Source: a bacterium
Lineage (GTDB): Bacteria > Patescibacteriota > Minisyncoccia > Phycocordibacterales > Phycocordibacteraceae
DNA: 41,561 bases
Reading direction: 5' to 3'
Assembly: GCA_021794425.1 (NCBI GenBank)
Contig: JAJYQV010000027.1
Location: 1 to 41,561 of the forward strand
Of the stretch, positions 26,778-34,671 are shown piece after piece. Each line of letters starts with the position of its first letter. The stretch's first letter is position 1. A model generated the notes under the pieces. The model made no database searches. It worked only from the letters and a program-made list of their open reading frames with translations, and was not told the origin of the DNA. A program made the translations under genes and the position numbers.

Positions 26778-28721
26778 ATGATAGCGAGCCTCGTTACCAT
26801 TTCTTTCGCGTTCCTGGCTGCAGGCGCGCTTCTCGCATTCGTCCCGTCGCGCACCGACGCGACGCACCGGGTCACCTACGGCGCGTTCGCGTTTGCGGGT
26901 GTTGCTGCGCTTTTCGCCGCCGCGTGGTCTCTCGCGGCACCGCAAACGCTCGGCGCGCTCCCGATGACCCCGGCTTTCTTTTTCGGAATCATCGGTGCGG
27001 GGACTCTCCTCGCCTCGATCTACGCTGTGGGGTATTTGCCACTTTACCGAGACACATACGCTCTGCCATGGCTTGCGGCCGCGTTCGCGGTATTTATCAT
27101 AGGGATGGAGGCGGTCGTGCTTGCGCCGTCGGTGCTATTATTCCTCGTGTCGTGGGAGGTCATGTCGGTCGCGGCGTATTTCCTCGTCATCGCGGATAGC
27201 TCGGAGAGCTCTCTTCACGCCGGCCTCGTTTACCTGATCATGACGCAGATCGGATTTGCGGCAATCGCGAGCGGCTTGCTGCTGCTTGCCGACGGCGCGC
27301 CGTTTGCCACGTGGCCCATGGTCGCACAGACTGCTTCGCACCTCTCGCCGCCGGAACTCGCGATCGCGTTCGTCCTGCTTCTCATCGGCTTCGGATCAAA
27401 GGCCGGGCTCGTGCCGTTCCACCAGTGGTTGCCGCACGCGCACCCGCAAGCTCCGAGCCATGCTTCAGCGCTCCTCTCGGGCGTGATGCTCAAGGTCGCG
27501 CTCTTCGGGTTCTTGGTCTCACTCTCCTTTTTCCCGAGCATACCGCTCCCGCTCGCGGCGCTCGTCATCGCGCTCGGTCTCTTATCGGCGTTCTTTGGCG
27601 CGCTCCACGCGGCTGTTGAGGATGATCTGAAGCGGCTGCTCGCGTGGAGCAGTATCGAGAACATGGGGCTTATCTTCTCCGCGCTCGGCGTCGTGTTGGC
27701 GGTTGCCGCGATGCCCTCATCACCGCTCTCTGCGGCGGTGGCTGCCGGAGCGGCTGTTTTTGTGGTCCTGCACACCTTGAATCATTTCTTGTTCAAATCA
27801 GGTTTGTTCTTTGCCGCAGGCACGATTGCGGCAAAGACGCATACCCGCGATCTCGATGCGCTCGGCGGGCTCGCTGCCCGCTGGCCGTTCTTCTCGGGGG
27901 TTGTCCTCGCACTCTCGCTCTCGGCCGCCGCGCTGCCGCCGCTGGGGACCTTCTTTGGCGAGTGGGTATACCTGCAGTCGCTCGCGCTCGGATTTGCCGC
28001 GCCGATGCCGCTCGCAGTCGTCGCTCTCGTGATGCTGGGGACCATCGGTCTCGTGGGGGGTCTCTCGATATTTGCCTTCAGCAAGCTTTTCAGCACGGCG
28101 TTCCTCGGGCGTGCCCGCTCCGCGCGCGCCGAAAATCCAGGGACGCTCTCGCCGTCCCTAATCATTCCTCCGCTGGTCGGCGCCGTTGCGCTCATGGGCT
28201 CAAGCTTGCTCGCTTTCCCGCTCCTCTCTTCGATAGGGGCTGCCAGCGCGCGCTCCATCTTCTCCGACACGACCATCGCCCCCGGAGCCGCAATGAACGC
28301 GTGGCTCGTCTCGGGGCTTCTTGTCGCGGCACTCGGTATCGTGTTTCTCGGCAGACGCGCGCTCGTTTCTGCGCGCGGCGTGCGGGTAACGGGTACGTGG
28401 GATTGCGGCGCGCCGCTTAGTCCACGTATGGAGCAGACGGCGACCGGCTTCGCGGCACCGATCCGGTTCTTCTTCCGAGCAATCGTGCTCGCACGCAAGG
28501 AGTTCATTGTCGAGCCGGTCGTCGCGTCGAATCCATGGATCGCCGAGCGGCAGCTCTTATGGAGCGTGGCCTCGTTCTGGGAGCGATTCTTCTATCAGCC
28601 GATTAGTGCGCTGGTGCTTCGCGCGGCGCGGACGATGCGTTCCCTGCAGAGCGGGGTCGTGCAGCTCTACCTCCTGTTCATGCTCGTTGCGCTCATCCTC
28701 GTTCTCGTCATTGCCTTATGA
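26778..28721 (+). CDS. HyfB/NuoL-family antiporter-like membrane subunit
   Basis: A 647-aa multi-pass protein of the proton-conducting (Proton_antipo_M) family, matching hydrogenase-4 component B. The key charged residues of a proton channel are kept: Glu in VSWEVMSVAAYFLV, Lys in GFGSKAGLVPFHQWLPHAHPQ, and a Lys in GVMLKVALFG. The ORF track begins at 26628, but ATG 26778, preceded by a GAGG site, is 11 nt after the small subunit and gives a hydrophobic N-terminus. The stop overlaps the start of the next gene. Confidence 0.9.
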   Translation: MIASLVTISFAFLAAGALLAFVPSRTDATHRVTYGAFAFAGVAALFAAAWSLAAPQTLGALPMTPAFFFGIIGAGTLLASIYAVGYLPLYRDTYALPWLAAAFAVFIIGMEAVVLAPSVLLFLVSWEVMSVAAYFLVIADSSESSLHAGLVYLIMTQIGFAAIASGLLLLADGAPFATWPMVAQTASHLSPPELAIAFVLLLIGFGSKAGLVPFHQWLPHAHPQAPSHASALLSGVMLKVALFGFLVSLSFFPSIPLPLAALVIALGLLSAFFGALHAAVEDDLKRLLAWSSIENMGLIFSALGVVLAVAAMPSSPLSAAVAAGAAVFVVLHTLNHFLFKSGLFFAAGTIAAKTHTRDLDALGGLAARWPFFSGVVLALSLSAAALPPLGTFFGEWVYLQSLALGFAAPMPLAVVALVMLGTIGLVGGLSIFAFSKLFSTAFLGRARSARAENPGTLSPSLIIPPLVGAVALMGSSLLAFPLLSSIGAASARSIFSDTTIAPGAAMNAWLVSGLLVAALGIVFLGRRALVSARGVRVTGTWDCGAPLSPRMEQTATGFAAPIRFFFRAIVLARKEFIVEPVVASNPWIAERQLLWSVASFWERFFYQPISALVLRAARTMRSLQSGVVQLYLLFMLVALILVLVIAL

Positions 28722-29671
28722 ACCTCTCCTCGCTCACGATGCTTCTTGCAGAGAGCGCGGCGGTCATGCTCGCGGCACCGCTCGTGGTCGGCACGGTTCA
28801 TCTGGTGAAGGCACGGTTCCAGAATCGCCGCGGCGCGTCAATCGTGCAGCCGTACTGGGCGCTTGCGTCGCTCCTGCGTAAAGAAATGACCGTTCCGGAG
28901 CATAGCTCGTGGGTCTTCCGTTTCGTGCCGTACGTTGTGCTCGCGACAACGATTGTCCTTGCCGTAGTGGTGCCGAGCGCGGGCATCGGAGCGTGGCCCG
29001 CGGCGGCTTCAAACATCTTCCTTGTCGCGGCCCTCGCGACGCTCGGTTCGGTCTTTCTGGCGTTGGGCGGCATGGATACAGGGAGTACGTTTGGCAACAT
29101 GGGCGCGAATCGCGAGATGACGCTTGTGGCGCTCGCCGAGCCGGCGCTGCTCATCGTGCTCGCGACACTCGCGTTCTTTGCCGGAAGCGCGAATCTCGAC
29201 GGCATCGTGGCGTTCTTTGCGGCCGCCCCCTGGCGCGCGAGCATGCTCATGGCGCTCCCGACGCTTCTCGCGCTGCTCCTCGTGGTGCTTGCGGAGAATG
29301 CACGATATCCGGTCGACAATCCCGCGACGCATCTGGAGCTCACGATGGTGCACGAGGCAATGGTTCTCGAATACTCAGGACCGTACCTGGCGGCGCTCGA
29401 GTACGCGAGCGCGCTCCGGCTCACGGCTTTCGGGTCGCTCTTCATGAATATCGTTTTCCCGTTTGGGATTGCTACGGTAGGCACTGGTGTTGAAATGCTT
29501 GCCGTCGGGGTGCTCTCGCTCGTGCTCAAACTCGGTTTCTTCGCGCTGCTCATCGGGAGCCTCGAATCGCTCCTCGTGAAAATGCGTTTCTATCGCATGC
29601 AAGAGTACTTCACGCTCGCGTTCCTCATCGCGTTCGCGGGTGCCGTGCTGGCATTCGCTCATACTTTCTGA
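28718..29671 (+). CDS. HyfC/HycD/NuoH-family membrane subunit
   Basis: A 317-aa membrane protein equivalent to NuoH/HycD, which links the redox arm to the channel modules. Conserved elements: FQNRRGASIVQPYWALASLLRKE, then LAENARYPVDNPATHLELTMVHEAMVLEYSG, the loop with the acidic residues that faces the quinone/hydrogenase side. The acidic residues are retained. It overlaps the preceding gene by 4 nt and the next begins 3 nt after its stop. Confidence 0.92.
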   Translation: MNLSSLTMLLAESAAVMLAAPLVVGTVHLVKARFQNRRGASIVQPYWALASLLRKEMTVPEHSSWVFRFVPYVVLATTIVLAVVVPSAGIGAWPAAASNIFLVAALATLGSVFLALGGMDTGSTFGNMGANREMTLVALAEPALLIVLATLAFFAGSANLDGIVAFFAAAPWRASMLMALPTLLALLLVVLAENARYPVDNPATHLELTMVHEAMVLEYSGPYLAALEYASALRLTAFGSLFMNIVFPFGIATVGTGVEMLAVGVLSLVLKLGFFALLIGSLESLLVKMRFYRMQEYFTLAFLIAFAGAVLAFAHTF

Positions 29672-29674
29672 TCC

Positions 29675-30322
29675 ATGGCTCCGTCTCTGACCCCTCTCTT
29701 GATTCTTGCCGCGCTCCTGCTCGGGTCAGCTTTTTTGCTCTCCAGCCGCTTGCGTCTGCGCTCGCTCGTAGGGCTCTTTCAGTTTCAGGCATTTCTGCTG
29801 GTCGCGTATCTCGCGTGGTCGGCCGTGCTACTGAGAGAGGCGCCTCTCGCGAGCATCGCAGTATTCGTGTTCGTGCTGAAGGGGCTCGTCATGCCTTCGC
29901 TCCTGCTGCGGGTCGCTCGGCAAACCGGCGCGTCGGAGCGCTTGGCGACGTATGTCCGACCGGCGCTGCTCTCGTTCATCGCTATGGCGGCGATTGTCGC
30001 TGCGGCTGCGGCGGCCTCGGCGCTCCCGTTTGACGATAACGTTTTCTTCATCACCGTGTCGTTCTCGCTCATACTCATCGGTTTTGAGCTTCTCATCACG
30101 CACAAGAACCTCTTCGGCCAGAGCGTCGGGTTTCTCGTGCTTGAGAACGGCATCTTCTTCCTCGGATTGGTTATCGCGCGTACCTTGCCGGTCTTGGTCG
30201 AGTTCGGCGTCCTGTTCGACCTGCTCGCCTTGCTCGTGCTCGCGACCGCACTCATCCGGCGCGTGCAGAGGACGCACGCGTCCGTGGCGACCGATTATCT
30301 GCAAGCCTTGAATGACCTATGA
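29675..30322 (+). CDS. HyfE/NuoK-like membrane subunit
   Basis: A 215-aa protein of six or so hydrophobic segments. Residue features fit HyfE: FVFVLKGLVMPSLLLRVA, FSLILIGFELLITHKNLFGQSVGFLVLENGIFFLGL, with Glu in the TM helices (GFELL, LVLENG) as in NuoK. It is smaller than the antiporter-like neighbours and lies between HyfC- and HyfF-like genes, as in hydrogenase-4. Its stop overlaps the next ATG. Confidence 0.88.
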   Translation: MAPSLTPLLILAALLLGSAFLLSSRLRLRSLVGLFQFQAFLLVAYLAWSAVLLREAPLASIAVFVFVLKGLVMPSLLLRVARQTGASERLATYVRPALLSFIAMAAIVAAAAAASALPFDDNVFFITVSFSLILIGFELLITHKNLFGQSVGFLVLENGIFFLGLVIARTLPVLVEFGVLFDLLALLVLATALIRRVQRTHASVATDYLQALNDL

Positions 30323-31797
30323 TGATTACCACGCTCATCCTGGCGAGTCTTCTGGCTGCTTTCGTGCCGTTTGTTTCCTCGCGCCCCGAGCGCATCGTGC
30401 GCCAGGCGATTGTCGCCAGCACGATCGTGCTCGCGCTCGGTCTTCTTGCAGGCGTGCCGCCGCTTTTCGGCAGTCCGCCAGTCGCGTGGGCGGGGTTGTG
30501 GTATGTCGACGCGTTCTCTGGACTCTTGGTGGTGCTCATCAGCGTGGTGCAGTGGACCGCGACGCTTACGAGCCGGCCGTTTCTCCTTGAGGAGCTGCGC
30601 GAGGAGGTCGTGTCGTTGCCGCTCGTGCGCCGGTACTACGCGCTGCTTGCGCTGTTCGTCACCGCGATGCTCGTGACGGTCGTCTCGGACAACCTTGGGT
30701 TCTTGTGGGTCGCGCTTGAGGCGACGACGCTCGCGACGACGTTTTTGGTGGCGTTCTATGCGCGCCCTTCGTCGCTTGAGGCAGCGTGGAAGTATCTGAT
30801 CATATGCTCGACCGGTCTCGCACTCGGTTTTGTCGGTCTCGTGCTTGTCTCGGCAGCAGCGACGCACGCGGGCGCGATGTCGGCGCTAACCGGGCTCAGA
30901 TGGAGCGCGCTCCATGTCGCGGCGCACGATTTTTCTCCGTCAATGATGAAGATAGCTTTCGCCTTCGCGCTTGTCGGGTTCGGTACGAAGGTGGGTCTCG
31001 TGCCGATGCATACTTGGCTGCCGGACGCGCACTCAAGCGCGCCCGCGCCGATCTCGGCGCTCCTCTCGGGCGTCTTGCTTAATGCGGCGCTCTTCACGGT
31101 GCTGCGGTACAAGGCGCTCACCGATGCGGCGCTCGGCGGGGGCGCGTACACGGACGGACTCCTCCTCGCGTTCGGCGTGCTCACGCTGGTCGTCGCGGCG
31201 GCGTTCATCCTTACCCAGACGGACTACAAGCGTCTTCTCGCGTATTCGAGCGCAGAACACATGGGATTCGTGGCGCTCTCTCTCGGCCTCGGTCCCGTTG
31301 GCGCGGTGGCGGCCGTTATTGAGCTCATCGGTCACGCGCTCGCCAAATCGATGCTGTTCTTCGGTGCGGGGAATATTCTCGTGCGGTTTCGTAGCACGAA
31401 GTTTTCGCGAGTGGCTGGCGTGCATCGCGTGCTCCCGTACACAGGAGGACTCTTCTTCGCGGGCATCCTGATGCTGCTCGCTGTCCCGCCATCGCCGCTT
31501 TTCATGAGTGAATATTTGGCGATTGCTGCCGGTATCCGAGCACATCCGCTTGCAATCATGGCCGCGCTCGGGGCATTCGTCGTCATCCTCTCCGGCTTCA
31601 TCCGGCTCGTGACGCCGTTTTTGTTCGCTCCGGTGCCGGAAGGGGGCGCGGCGCATCCAGTTGCGCGCGGCGAGTCGTGGAACCTGTCGCATACGGCGAT
31701 GCTGCTGCATCTCGTGCTGCTAGTCGGATTCTTTCTGCTCGTCTTGTCCGGCACCGCGCTGCCGTTTATCGAACGGGTAACCGCTATCATTTCGTAA
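30319..31797 (+). CDS. HyfF/NuoN-family antiporter-like membrane subunit
   Basis: A 492-aa homologue of the second ion-channel subunit. Motifs: LWVALEATTLATTFLVAFY (TM5 Glu), GFGTKVGLVPMHTWLPDAHSSAPAPISALLSG (TM7 Lys), and TDYKRLLAYSSAEHMGFVAL (the TM12 Lys-containing stretch). All the charged channel residues that I can check are kept. Two adjacent ATGs open the gene. The next gene begins 2 nt beyond its stop. Confidence 0.92.
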   Translation: MMITTLILASLLAAFVPFVSSRPERIVRQAIVASTIVLALGLLAGVPPLFGSPPVAWAGLWYVDAFSGLLVVLISVVQWTATLTSRPFLLEELREEVVSLPLVRRYYALLALFVTAMLVTVVSDNLGFLWVALEATTLATTFLVAFYARPSSLEAAWKYLIICSTGLALGFVGLVLVSAAATHAGAMSALTGLRWSALHVAAHDFSPSMMKIAFAFALVGFGTKVGLVPMHTWLPDAHSSAPAPISALLSGVLLNAALFTVLRYKALTDAALGGGAYTDGLLLAFGVLTLVVAAAFILTQTDYKRLLAYSSAEHMGFVALSLGLGPVGAVAAVIELIGHALAKSMLFFGAGNILVRFRSTKFSRVAGVHRVLPYTGGLFFAGILMLLAVPPSPLFMSEYLAIAAGIRAHPLAIMAALGAFVVILSGFIRLVTPFLFAPVPEGGAAHPVARGESWNLSHTAMLLHLVLLVGFFLLVLSGTALPFIERVTAIIS

Positions 31798-31799
31798 CT

Positions 31800-33341
31800 A
31801 TGTCCAAGACTATCGTTGAGCTCTGTCGCGATCACGGCCTCCCCTCCGGAGAGTCAGGGTCCGCGTCGCTGTCGCGCGATGTGCTGGCCGCCCGCGTATA
31901 TGACCTGGTCGAGGCTGGCGCGCCGCTCGTACTACTCTATGCGACCGATGAGCGGGCCGCCGCGCGTGGGTTCGTCGTGCACGCCGCGGTGCAAGCGGCA
32001 GACGGCCTACTGACGCTTGAGTCGGCGCTTCCGGCCGAAGACCCGAGATACCCGTCCATAACGCGGCTGGTTATGGCGGCACACTGGTTTGAGAGGCTCA
32101 TGCACGACCAGTTCGGCGTCATCGCGGAGGGGCACCCCGATTTCCGCCGACTCATGCACCACGAGAATATGCCGGCGGGCACGCACCCGCTCCGCAAGGA
32201 TTTCGCCTGGAACACGAAACTGCCGGTGGCAGATGAGCCGTCCCCGATGCATCGTGTCGAAGGGAAGGGCGTGTATGAGATCCCCGTCGGACCGATTCAT
32301 GCGGGCATCATCGAGCCCGGACACTTCCGCTTTAACGTGCGCGGCGAGCGCATCTTGTCACTCGAAGGGAAGTTGTTTTTTACGCACAAAGGCGTCGAAA
32401 AGCTCGTCGAGGGGAAGATGCCGGAGGAGGCGATGCGATTCGTGGAGCGCGTCTCGGGTGATATGGTCGTCGGGCACACGCTGGCGTATGCTCAAGCGGT
32501 GGAGCGCGTGACGGGGACGATTCCCAGCGCGCGCGCAAAAGCGTTGCGCGTGCTGTGGAACGAGCTGGAACGGCTGACGGCGCACCTCTTTGATATGGGG
32601 AATATGCCGGGCAACGGCACCGGCTTTTCGTTCATGGCGGCACAAGGATTCCGCATGGTGGAGGAGCTCAGGCGCATGCATGCGATGCTCGTTGGCCACC
32701 GCTTCTTGCGCGGCGCCATCGTGCTTGGCGGGGCGCACGACGTATCGACAGAGTCACAAGAACAGATCCTTGCGACGCTTGCAGAGACGGAACGCGATTT
32801 GAAGGAGGTCCTCAATATCGCCTTCACGAATGACGGTCTCATGGATCGCTTCGAGACTACGGGCGTGCTCAGCGAGGCGGCCGCGCGCGCCTACGGCGCG
32901 CGCGGCCCGGCCGCGCGCGCGTCGCGCGTAGCGACCGACCTGCGCGCGGAACTGCCCTACGCTGCTTATGCAACGCATGCGCCCGAGATCGTCACGGAGA
33001 AAGCGGGAGATGTCGCCGCGCGGTTCCGCGTGCGCGCTCGCGAGTGCGCCGAGTCTCTACGACTCATCCGTGCGGTGCTGGAAGAGCTGCCTGAAGGAGC
33101 GCCGGCCGTGCCGCTTGAGGGCGGCACGGGCAGTGCCTATGGCTGGAACGAGGCGTGGCGCGGCGCGGTCGTCGACTGGGTCGCGCTCGACGCGAAAGGG
33201 CGTATCGAGCGGCTCGTCATTACCGACCCGTCATTCATGAATTGGCCGCTTTTCGGCGAGATCGGCCCAGGCAACATCGTCCCCGATTTCCCACTCTGCA
33301 ACAAGAGCCTCAGTCTCTCCTACTCGGGGACTGATTTATAA
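31800..33341 (+). CDS. NuoC-NuoD/HycE-like large subunit lacking NiFe ligands
   Basis: A 513-aa fusion. The first ~145 residues resemble NuoC/HycE-N (HWFERLMHDQFGVIAEGHPDFRRL). The rest is NuoD/hydrogenase large-subunit fold (YEIPVGPIHAGIIEPGHFRFNVRGE, LRVLWNELERLTAHLFDMGNMPGNGTG). The NiFe-binding RxCGxC near residue 218 reads RVSGDM, and the C-terminal DPCxxC is replaced: the protein ends DFPLCNKSLSLSYSGTDL. Three cysteines exist but none is in a CxxC. The fold is thus kept and the metal site lost. The track start at 31677 overlaps the previous gene; ATG 31800 was chosen. A perfect palindrome (32879-32907) lies in its Ala/Arg linker. Confidence 0.9.
   Translation: MSKTIVELCRDHGLPSGESGSASLSRDVLAARVYDLVEAGAPLVLLYATDERAAARGFVVHAAVQAADGLLTLESALPAEDPRYPSITRLVMAAHWFERLMHDQFGVIAEGHPDFRRLMHHENMPAGTHPLRKDFAWNTKLPVADEPSPMHRVEGKGVYEIPVGPIHAGIIEPGHFRFNVRGERILSLEGKLFFTHKGVEKLVEGKMPEEAMRFVERVSGDMVVGHTLAYAQAVERVTGTIPSARAKALRVLWNELERLTAHLFDMGNMPGNGTGFSFMAAQGFRMVEELRRMHAMLVGHRFLRGAIVLGGAHDVSTESQEQILATLAETERDLKEVLNIAFTNDGLMDRFETTGVLSEAAARAYGARGPAARASRVATDLRAELPYAAYATHAPEIVTEKAGDVAARFRVRARECAESLRLIRAVLEELPEGAPAVPLEGGTGSAYGWNEAWRGAVVDWVALDAKGRIERLVITDPSFMNWPLFGEIGPGNIVPDFPLCNKSLSLSYSGTDL
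32879..32907. repeat. 29-bp palindrome inside the large-subunit gene
   Basis: GGCCGCGCGCGCC and GGCGCGCGCGGCC (13 bp) flank a TAC loop. It encodes Ala/Arg residues of a linker, so GC-biased codons could produce it. Confidence 0.6.
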
Positions 33342-33346
33342 AATAG

Positions 33347-33374
33347 AATGGCGGCACGCAGGCGTGCCGCCATT
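33347..33374. terminator. Terminator after the hydrogenase-like operon
   Basis: AATGGCGGCACGC and GCGTGCCGCCATT (13 bp) over a 2-nt loop. It lies 6 nt past the large-subunit stop and 13 nt before the stop of the opposing gene, with AT-rich sequence on both sides, so it may serve both strands. Confidence 0.75.
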
Positions 33375-33386
33375 TACAATTATAAA

Positions 33387-34025
33387 TTATAATAGGTACT
33401 GTTTCAGGATTTTGAGGGCTTCCTCTCGACGCCCCTTAGTTGAGCGGCCTACGAGGAAGTGAGGGGGTTTCTGTCCGGTACCGTCGAAGTACCGCCGTAT
33501 CCCATCCGTCTCGTGTTCAAGCAAGATGGTCGTTTCGTCCACGCTGCGATGCGTGCGTTGCGCAATGACCTCTGCCTCGTCAAAAGCAAGAAGGTATATT
33601 GGCGGGCTGATACTCTGCGTTTTAAGGCGCGCTGTGACGAAATGATGATGCAGCGAAGACGTTTCTTCGCATTCGTCATCGGTAGAACAATGCGCTATCG
33701 CGTGCAGATAGGCGTCGAGGCCGAAGCCGTCGGTAAAGACCGTCTTGCCAGCCTCAAGGGCTGGACGAAGTCTCCTCCCGACAAATTCATTCAGTTGCGC
33801 CCAGCTCTCGAAGAGCCGAGAAGAGGAAAGAAGGCCTCGCCTGCGGGCACCCCAATACTGCGGGTGCTCGAGAGTACCAAACGGATTTCCCAGAAACGCG
33901 AACGCGTGCATCGGATAACGCTCCGGAAGCATGGACTCGAGTTCCTGGTATAGCGCCGTTCTCCCGGCGCCCCGGGGCCCAGAAATAGAAAAGACCCGCT
34001 GAGGCCTTGAAAGAGCTTCACCCAT
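33387..34025 (-). CDS. P-loop nucleotide-kinase-like protein
   Basis: A 212-aa protein with an NTP-binding loop SGPRGAGRTALY and the layout of a thymidylate-kinase-like P-loop fold: EALEAGKTVFTDGFGLDAYLHA in the middle and IYLLAFDEAEVIAQR later. The Walker A lysine reads Arg (GPRGAGRT where GxxGxGK[ST] is expected), which is unusual and may weaken ATP binding. The ATG at 34025 has an AGGAG site 8 nt upstream and is preferred over 34061. It is convergent with the hydrogenase-like operon. Its substrate is unknown. Confidence 0.6.
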   Translation of the reverse strand: MGEALSRPQRVFSISGPRGAGRTALYQELESMLPERYPMHAFAFLGNPFGTLEHPQYWGARRRGLLSSSRLFESWAQLNEFVGRRLRPALEAGKTVFTDGFGLDAYLHAIAHCSTDDECEETSSLHHHFVTARLKTQSISPPIYLLAFDEAEVIAQRTHRSVDETTILLEHETDGIRRYFDGTGQKPPHFLVGRSTKGRREEALKILKQYLL

Positions 34026-34129
34026 TTTTTTCTCCTGGTGAGTGGTTTGTAATAATTCCAAGCACTAGCATACGCTTTCCCCACACGAAAGCAACTGGCC
34101 TTATTAGGGCCGGGGCGTTTGAAAAGAGA

Positions 34130-34152
34130 CGAGCCGCTTTTGGGGCGGCTCG
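34130..34152 (-). terminator. Terminator of the 126-aa ORF
   Basis: CGAGCCGC pairs with GCGGCTCG over a 7-nt loop. On the minus strand it is followed by TCTCTTTTC. Confidence 0.7.
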
Positions 34153-34167
34153 CGTGATTTGGCGGGG

Positions 34168-34548
34168 TCATCGAATGTTTCCGTGGTGCCGTTCAGCGGT
34201 TGTTAGGTGGATGGTCACGCGGACCTTAAACACGGCGTTGATTTCTCCGGCAATTTTCCTGGCCGCTTCCGCATTTTCTTTTCCGTATACGTCGAGGACC
34301 CAGTGCCGGTCGTTTGCGCCTTTCTCGACGTTACTGAACCAGATTGTCCCGAGAATGGATTGTCTCGGAACGTCTCGGCAGAAACGCGAGAAATCCCACC
34401 ACGGCTTTTTCTCACGTTTCTGCAAAATGTGCAGAGAATCATTCGGTGCGGCATCATGCGTGGCGCATGAATATTGCGTGAGTCCCCGCAGAAGAAAGAA
34501 CCTCCCGATAGCCTCGACGGGGCGGTGTGTGTCTGATCGTGCGTCCAT
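34168..34548 (-). CDS. Hypothetical protein, 126 aa
   Basis: I do not recognise this family. ATG 34548 has an AAGGAG site at good spacing, so the longer track start is rejected. It is a soluble protein with a Trp/Phe-rich middle (KKPWWDFSRFCRDVPR) and a C-terminal domain whose strands and helix (HWVLDVYGKENAEAARKIAGEINAVFKVRVTIHL) suggest an alpha/beta sandwich. It has its own terminator. It lies divergent from the helicase-nuclease gene with about 120 nt between their starts. Confidence 0.7.
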   Translation of the reverse strand: MDARSDTHRPVEAIGRFFLLRGLTQYSCATHDAAPNDSLHILQKREKKPWWDFSRFCRDVPRQSILGTIWFSNVEKGANDRHWVLDVYGKENAEAARKIAGEINAVFKVRVTIHLTTAERHHGNIR

Positions 34549-34671
34549 ATGCCTCTCCTTAGCGTGTGTCGTGGTCGGCCTCGGGCTTCCGGCCCTGCCC
34601 CCCTGGGAGATTGGCACTGGTGGTGCCGCTTGTCAAATGCGCATCCTTTCCGGGCGCGGTACACTGGAGGC

